Assembly: GCA_023428905.1 (NCBI GenBank)
Contig: JAEYWP010000008.1
Location: forward strand, 310,001-374,000
Source of the DNA: Verrucomicrobiota bacterium
GTDB taxonomy: Bacteria; Verrucomicrobiota; Verrucomicrobiia; Opitutales; Opitutaceae
Reading direction: 5' to 3'
DNA: 64,000 nucleotides
The notes beneath the pieces are model-generated. The model was not told where the DNA came from, did no database searches, and saw nothing but the letters and a program-made list of their open reading frames with translations. The position numbers were made by a program, and so were the translations under genes. Shown here one piece after another: positions 60,456 to 64,000 of this stretch (position 1 is its first letter; each line of letters begins with the position of its first letter).

Positions 60456-61097
60456 TCACTCGAGCTGGAGGATCCCGCGTTTTGCGGCGGCGAGAATGGC
60501 CTGGGTGCGATCCGAGACCCCGAGCTTGGAGAGAATGTTGGTGAGATGGATCTTCACCGTGCCTTCGGTGATGGCCAGGGCGGAGCCGATCTCCTTGTTG
60601 CTCAGGCCGCGGGCAACCAGCTGGAGGACCTCGCTCTCGCGCGTGGAAAGCTGGGTCAGCATCCGCTCGCCGATGCGGGCGGCGATCTCGGTCGGGATGT
60701 ACTGCTCGCCCTGATACACCCGGCGGATTCCCTCGAGCAGGCGCTCGAGCGACATCTCCTTCACCACAAAGCCGGACGCGCCCGAGCGGAGCGCCTGGTA
60801 AACCTCCTCGCCGCTGGCGTAGTTGCTGAAGATCACGATTCGCGCGTCCGGGAATTCCGTCCGCAGCTGGCGGAGTGTCTCCACCCCGCCCATTCCCTGC
60901 ATGCGCAGGTCCAGCACGACGACATCAGGGCGGTGTTTGCGGTAGGCAGCGAGCGCCTCCGGTCCACTCGCCACGTCGGCGACCACCGTCATGTCGGGTT
61001 CACTCCCGGCAGCGGTCACAAGCCCCATGCGGACGACGATGTGGTCGTCCACCAGGAGCAGCCTGATCTTTTCACGGCGGGCAGCGGAGGCGGTCAT
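60456..61097 (-). CDS. NarL/FixJ-family response regulator
   Basis: A 213-residue regulator with a receiver domain (LLLVDDH acidic pocket, phosphoacceptor Asp63 in VVVLDLRMQGMGG, Lys in GFVVKEMSLERL) and a LuxR-type helix-turn-helix (LSTRESEVLQLVARGLSNKEIG, GTVKIHLTNILSKLGV). Its start overlaps the stop of the upstream kinase gene by 4 bp, so the pair is translationally coupled. Confidence 0.95.
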   Translation of the reverse strand: MTASAARREKIRLLLVDDHIVVRMGLVTAAGSEPDMTVVADVASGPEALAAYRKHRPDVVVLDLRMQGMGGVETLRQLRTEFPDARIVIFSNYASGEEVYQALRSGASGFVVKEMSLERLLEGIRRVYQGEQYIPTEIAARIGERMLTQLSTRESEVLQLVARGLSNKEIGSALAITEGTVKIHLTNILSKLGVSDRTQAILAAAKRGILQLE

Positions 61098-64000
61098 GGT
61101 GTAACAGGAAGGGCTGCCTCAGCGAGAGGCAGGCGCACGCGGACCAGGCTACCTTGCCCGGGCGTACTGTGGATCTCGAGGGCAGCGGCGAGGCGGCTGG
61201 CGCGCTCCCCCATCCCGCGCAGGCCGAAGTGGCCGGCGCCGTCGGAAAGGTGCGTCTGCACGTCGAAACCGATGCCGTTGTCTTCCACCTCGAGGGTGAC
61301 GCTTTCGCTGTCAAAGCGGAGGCGCACCACGATTTGGCCGGCAGAGGCGTGCCGGACCGCATTGGTCACGGCCTCCTGCGCGACGCGCAGGAGATGGTGT
61401 TTTTGCAGTCCGGGAATGGGCCGCGGCGTACCACTCACCTCGACATCGATCGGGGCGGCACCGGGGCTGATCAGGTCGACCAGTTTGCGCAGTGCTTCGT
61501 CGAGTTCCGCGCCCTTCAACAACGGCGTCTCAAGATCCCAGACGGCGTGCTGCACCTCGTGGCGGGTGTAGGACACCATCTTCCTGGCCACGGAAAGTCG
61601 GGAGCGTGCGTCGTCGGACATATCGGACGACTTCAAGGTCGAATCGAGCTGCAGCATGAGACCGGTGAGCCCCTGCTGGAGGCTGTCGTGGATCTCGCCC
61701 GCGAGGCGGTTGCGCTCGGCGAGCGTCGCAGCATTCCGGGTCTCCTCGTTGAGCCGCGCCATCGCTGTCTCCAATTCCCGGGTACGGTCCTGCACCAGGC
61801 GTTCGAGGACGGCGCTGCGCCGGCGGGCGCGGCGGTTCAGCCAGCTGCCCAGACCCGCAAAGGCGAGGATTCCCATCAGGGCAAAGAGCACCCAGGCGCT
61901 GATCGTCCGGTGCCAGGGCGGCGCCACTTCCCAGCGGAATAGCGTCGCCCCGGAACGCGTTCCATCGACCAGGACGGAGCGCACTTCGAGCTGGTGGAGC
62001 CCGTCCCGCAGGCCGGTGAAGCGCAAGGGAGCGCCGACCGGGTGCGGGATCCACCGGTCGCGGGTGCTCAAGCGGTATTCAAATACCGGAGGTCGGCGCC
62101 ACTGGTAGGTGCCGGAGAACAGGCTCACCACCAGGTTGCCCCGGTCAAAGGGGAGGCGAAGGGGCGCGGCGGAGGAATACCCGGCGCGCAAGAGCTCGTC
62201 CCCCGTCTCCGCATCGGTCACGGAAAGGAGCACCGGGGCGGGCAACACCGGCGGCTCCCGGTCCAACCCGCCCGGGGTGACGTGGTACAACGACCTGCCG
62301 CCCGTAAACCAGACATCGCCACCGGGAAGGAGGCGTAGGATTGGGAACTGGTCGTTCAGCATGTCGAGGCTGACGGCGTCCATGTCGTAGCCACCTTCTG
62401 ATGGCCGGAAACGCACGACTCCCTGGCGATGGGTGGCCCAGATCACGCCGGCGTCATCTCGGAAAACGCGGGTAAGCCAGTGCGGGGACCGGTTGAGAAG
62501 CTGCTCGAGTTCCGGGGCTGTGCGCGGCTCAAGCGTGCGCTCATCGAGGAAGATCCGTTTTCCGCTCGCGCCGGAGAGGATCGCCAGGTCGCCCACCAGC
62601 CCGAGATTGACCCACTCGCTTTCCTTCCACGGGAGCGCGCCGATCGCGCGGGACCGGAGGATCCCTCCGTCAAAGCTGATGCGAGACACCCGGTTCGATC
62701 CGTGCTCGATCCACAGGGCATTGCTGGCGCTGACATGCACCACCGGGGCGAAGCCGACGTTCGGCAGCCGGGGAGCTGCTTCACTCCAGCGCGTGCCATC
62801 ATGCTGGAAAACCGCGATCTCCATCCGACCCACCGCATAACAAAGGCGCTCGTTGGGCATCACCACCTGGGAGACATCGGTGAGTTCGGCGATCTGGGAC
62901 AGGGTCCCGTCCCCATTAAAGGTATACACACCGTTCGTATTGCCGACCACGAGGTGGTCTCCGTACGCCGCGGTGGACCAGGCGCCCGCGCCATAATCGC
63001 ATGGAATAAGCTGAAAATGCGCAGGGGCTCCGGGCCCGGAGCTGAGCGCGTCGTAAATCCGCCCGCGCGAAGAGGCGACCAGTCGGCCCCGCCAACGCAT
63101 CACGTTGGGCCAGCTGGCGGGAAGGCCGAGCTTCTGCCCGAAGGTCGTGAGCGGACTCCCGAAGGGCACCTTGAGCACCGCATCCTCGGTCGCGGCCCAG
63201 AGGATCCCGGGCTCCCGGCTGGCAAGGGCGGACACGCGATGGTACTCAGGGGCGGTGAGTGCCCAGGTCATCTCGCCCGCCGCGCTCAAAAGATAAACGC
63301 CACGGCCCTGGATTGCGACGGCCACGCCTCCTCCGGAGAGCCCAGTGGCGGCGGTCACCGGACCCGCCACACCTTCCCACCCCGGGGCCTGCCACGGCAC
63401 GGCGGTGTCCCCGTCGAAGCGAAACCAGCGCCCGTCTCCCGTGCAGACCAGGGTGTGGTGTGGGTCCTGCGCAATCGCATACTCCACCGCCGAGCCCGTC
63501 AGCCGCGTGCGCGGAAGGTCGAGGAGCGCAGTGGCGCCGGGCGCAATCTCCCTCAGCGGTAGCGAATGGCTCGCCAGGAATACGCGGTCTCCCACCGAAA
63601 ACACCCGGCTGACGCCGGGCGATTCGAGATAGGACGGCGGGCCGCCGGAGGCGGGAGCAAACACCACCCCGTTGGGGCCGCCGAAATAAACCCCGTCCGA
63701 CGTCACAGCCACGTCGGAAAACGCCGTCGAGAGGGTCCACGCCGGACGTTCCTCCCCATGGAGGGGGACGACCGTGAGCAGCCCCTGGCTGGAAGGTTCA
63801 AGGCGACCCCAGTTTCCGCGGCCGACGTAATAACGCCGCCCATCCGCGGCCAGCAGCACCCGCGAGAGGCTGACCGAGCCGAGGCGCGTGCGGTCGAGCT
63901 GATCCACCCAGGCGGTGTCGTTCAGCACCGAATACACGTCGTCGTGCACCACCGCCACGCGGCCGTGGGGATCGAAGTCCAGGCGTGCTCCGCGCGGGAC
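61094..64000 (-). CDS. Two-component sensor histidine kinase with periplasmic propeller (N-terminus beyond window)
   Basis: About 968 residues are visible; the frame stays open to the right edge, so the signal peptide and first propeller blades are missing. Most of the visible N-terminal part is a beta-propeller of Reg_prop-like repeats with no enzyme motif, then a Y_Y_Y immunoglobulin-like domain (FEYRLSTRDRWIP), one transmembrane helix (AWVLFALMGILAFAGLG), a coiled coil, and an HisKA_3 kinase core with the phosphoacceptor in ERNRLAGEIHDSLQQGLTGL and an ATPase with EAVTNAVRHASA and DNGIGFD. It would sense carbohydrate breakdown products or another periplasmic ligand and phosphorylate the NarL-type partner. 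Unlike Bacteroidetes hybrid systems, the regulator is separate. Confidence 0.92.
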   Translation of the reverse strand, partial: VPRGARLDFDPHGRVAVVHDDVYSVLNDTAWVDQLDRTRLGSVSLSRVLLAADGRRYYVGRGNWGRLEPSSQGLLTVVPLHGEERPAWTLSTAFSDVAVTSDGVYFGGPNGVVFAPASGGPPSYLESPGVSRVFSVGDRVFLASHSLPLREIAPGATALLDLPRTRLTGSAVEYAIAQDPHHTLVCTGDGRWFRFDGDTAVPWQAPGWEGVAGPVTAATGLSGGGVAVAIQGRGVYLLSAAGEMTWALTAPEYHRVSALASREPGILWAATEDAVLKVPFGSPLTTFGQKLGLPASWPNVMRWRGRLVASSRGRIYDALSSGPGAPAHFQLIPCDYGAGAWSTAAYGDHLVVGNTNGVYTFNGDGTLSQIAELTDVSQVVMPNERLCYAVGRMEIAVFQHDGTRWSEAAPRLPNVGFAPVVHVSASNALWIEHGSNRVSRISFDGGILRSRAIGALPWKESEWVNLGLVGDLAILSGASGKRIFLDERTLEPRTAPELEQLLNRSPHWLTRVFRDDAGVIWATHRQGVVRFRPSEGGYDMDAVSLDMLNDQFPILRLLPGGDVWFTGGRSLYHVTPGGLDREPPVLPAPVLLSVTDAETGDELLRAGYSSAAPLRLPFDRGNLVVSLFSGTYQWRRPPVFEYRLSTRDRWIPHPVGAPLRFTGLRDGLHQLEVRSVLVDGTRSGATLFRWEVAPPWHRTISAWVLFALMGILAFAGLGSWLNRRARRRSAVLERLVQDRTRELETAMARLNEETRNAATLAERNRLAGEIHDSLQQGLTGLMLQLDSTLKSSDMSDDARSRLSVARKMVSYTRHEVQHAVWDLETPLLKGAELDEALRKLVDLISPGAAPIDVEVSGTPRPIPGLQKHHLLRVAQEAVTNAVRHASAGQIVVRLRFDSESVTLEVEDNGIGFDVQTHLSDGAGHFGLRGMGERASRLAAALEIHSTPGQGSLVRVRLPLAEAALPVTP

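Overview
This 64 kb window is a GC-rich chromosomal segment that looks like a member of Opitutaceae (Verrucomicrobiota). The evidence is indirect but consistent: several large TonB-dependent receptors without SusD partners, a giant secreted delta-60-repeat protein with two C-terminal modules of a kind common in Verrucomicrobia, a sensor kinase with a periplasmic propeller, a LacI-type regulator beside a receptor, a tiny lysine/alanine-rich histone-like protein, and mRNA leaders that mostly lack a Shine-Dalgarno sequence. No phage, plasmid, transposase or CRISPR array is visible; almost everything is chromosomal housekeeping, envelope and nutrient-uptake genes.

Layout. 1-8.8 kb: a VIT/VWA secreted protein (cut by the window edge) downstream of a CreC/CreB-type two-component system, then an HDOD protein, a CDF metal exporter, an Mpv17-like membrane protein and a DsbD-like reductase. 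8.9-19.8 kb: an ECF sigma factor, an outer-membrane barrel-like protein and a 1928-residue delta-60-repeat protein in one direction, followed by a LytS/LytTR-type pair and a secreted hypothetical. 20-34.5 kb: an EamA transporter and a GH20-like hydrolase, then three TonB-dependent receptors interleaved with a small secreted protein and an S9 peptidase, probably a peptide-scavenging locus. 34.7-41.5 kb: XdhC plus a MobA-like transferase, purK/purE, and an operon of ECF sigma factor, anti-sigma-like membrane protein and a repeat/RDD membrane protein. 41.6-54.3 kb: a DUF3568-like lipoprotein, a nucleotidyltransferase, an ABC ATPase/FtsX permease/AttH-like hydrolase operon, an S8-like secreted protease, a MATE exporter, a Gfo/Idh/MocA oxidoreductase and the histone-like gene. 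54.6-64 kb: endonuclease III, tRNA-Val(CAC), a fourth TonB-dependent receptor, a shortened LacI-like regulator and a NarL-type regulator with a propeller sensor kinase (cut by the right edge).

The most unusual content is between the genes. Four elements of about 190-310 bp (1093-1280, 2721-2951, 5625-5836, 38183-38495) begin and end with degenerate heptamer arrays of exact or nearly exact 7-base period, arranged as inverted repeats around dissimilar cores. A fifth element (20884-21060) has the same plan with a 10-base period. In four of the five, one array reaches into the 3' end of a gene and supplies its stop codon; in the fifth it begins a few bases past the stop. A 20-base perfect palindrome occurs inside the decamer element and again at 16849. 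A second recurring theme is the leader of the TonB-receptor mRNAs: a hairpin followed by a C/A-rich spacer with no Shine-Dalgarno sequence before the start codon.
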